Assembly (NCBI GenBank): GCA_947468255.1 | Contig: CANIMM010000154.1 | Coordinates: 1-7,259 of the forward strand | DNA length: 7,259 nt | Direction of reading: 5' to 3' | From: Chitinophagaceae bacterium | Lineage (GTDB): Bacteria > Bacteroidota > Bacteroidia > Chitinophagales > Chitinophagaceae | Shown: piece by piece, positions 6,823 to 7,259 of the stretch | Layout of the letters: each line of letters starts with the position of its first letter | Numbering within the stretch: the stretch's first letter is position 1 | Translations under genes and position numbers: made by a program | The notes under the pieces: generated by a model | Databases searched by the model: none | What the model saw: only the letters and a program-made list of their open reading frames with translations | Told to the model about the DNA's origin: nothing

Positions 6823-7259
6823 ATGAACGATCAGATAGCACAAAAAAAACACCCTAAAGGATTGTGGGTATTATTTGGAACGGAAATGTGGGAACGCTTT
6901 AACTTCTACGGTATGAGGGCGGTTCTTACGCTATTTCTAGTGAATTCTCTAATGATCAAGGAAGACAATGCCTCCCTGATTTATGGTGGATTCTTGGGGC
7001 TTTGCTATTTAACTCCGATGCTAGGCGGTTTTATTGCAGACCGATTTTTAGGCAATCGAAATTGCATTTTAATAGGTGGGCTTTTAATGGCCGCAGGCCA
7101 ATTGCTATTATTTTTTAGCGCCAGCGTGTTTGGCGCCAACTTAGAACTAGCCAAAATATTGATGTGGAGTGCTTTGGGGATCATTATTTTTGGAAATGGT
7201 TTTTTTAAACCAAATATCTCCAGTATGGTAGGAAGCCTGTATCCCAAAGCAGAAAAAAG
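6823..7259 (+). CDS. Proton-coupled oligopeptide transporter, POT/PTR2 family (N-terminal part, cut by the window edge)
   Basis: The first 145 residues are present. POT proteins are 12-14-helix MFS carriers that take up di- and tripeptides with protons across the inner membrane. The family's proton-coupling motif ExxERFxxYG is clear at 21-30 (E21, E24, R25, F26, Y29, G30) in helix 1. The MFS-type loop GGFIADRFLGNR is at 68-79 after helix 2, helix 3 is at about 81-100, and the PTR2 signature GNGFFKPNISSMVGSLYP lies at 124-141. K129 is at the position of the conserved helix-4 lysine implicated in proton and peptide binding. Bacteroidota proteins of this family commonly begin with a short tail ending HPKGL, as here (10-14). 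ATG 6823 puts helix 1 at the usual distance; there is no Shine-Dalgarno sequence. It is transcribed away from purD. Exact substrate cannot be judged from this part. Confidence 0.93.
   Translation, partial: MNDQIAQKKHPKGLWVLFGTEMWERFNFYGMRAVLTLFLVNSLMIKEDNASLIYGGFLGLCYLTPMLGGFIADRFLGNRNCILIGGLLMAAGQLLLFFSASVFGANLELAKILMWSALGIIIFGNGFFKPNISSMVGSLYPKAEK

Noticed and set aside
7005..7247. An 80-codon ORF on the minus strand
   Set aside because: It lies wholly antisense to the peptide transporter, whose family motifs are clear in the plus frame; it is a shadow.
1..7259. A novel defence, mobile or biosynthetic system in the window
   Set aside because: Every gene-sized frame is a well-known housekeeping gene with intact motifs; there are no insertion sequences, spacer arrays, tRNA-flanked junctions or orphan ORFs of credible size.

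Overview
The window is ordinary chromosomal DNA from a member of the Bacteroidota, probably near the Chitinophagaceae; that placement is inferred from protein style, not from a search. Three things point there: the AT-rich leaders, nearly all without Shine-Dalgarno sequences; a TTG-N20-TAnnTTTG-type promoter in front of mreB; and the gene order mreB-mreC-mreD-mrdA-rodA. I see no mobile element, CRISPR array, RNA gene or phage remnant, and no convincing undescribed system.

Left and centre (1-5054, all on the minus strand) hold a complete cell-elongation (elongasome) operon, read right to left: mreB (4029-5054), mreC (3046-3906), mreD (2492-3025), mrdA/PBP2 (276-2414) and the first 84 codons of rodA (1-252, cut by the window edge). 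MreB forms the cytoplasmic filament. MreC and MreD link it through the inner membrane. RodA polymerises glycan from lipid II, and PBP2 crosslinks it. Spacing between genes is 122, 20, 77 and 23 bp, so one transcript is likely, started from a promoter at about 5092-5122.

The regulatory interest sits in the gaps. The mreB-mreC gap has a perfect inverted repeat directly ahead of an AGGAGG ribosome binding site, the only strong one in the window. The mrdA reading frame has no usable ATG and seems to start at TTG, behind a 44-nt leader without G in the mRNA.

The right part holds purD (5342-6622, minus), a complete GAR synthetase of purine biosynthesis. It lies upstream of mreB on the same strand but is separated by a 287-bp AT-rich gap and is probably a separate unit. 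A 200-bp divergent gap follows, then the N-terminal 145 residues of a proton-coupled peptide transporter of the POT/PTR2 family (6823-7259, plus), cut by the right edge.
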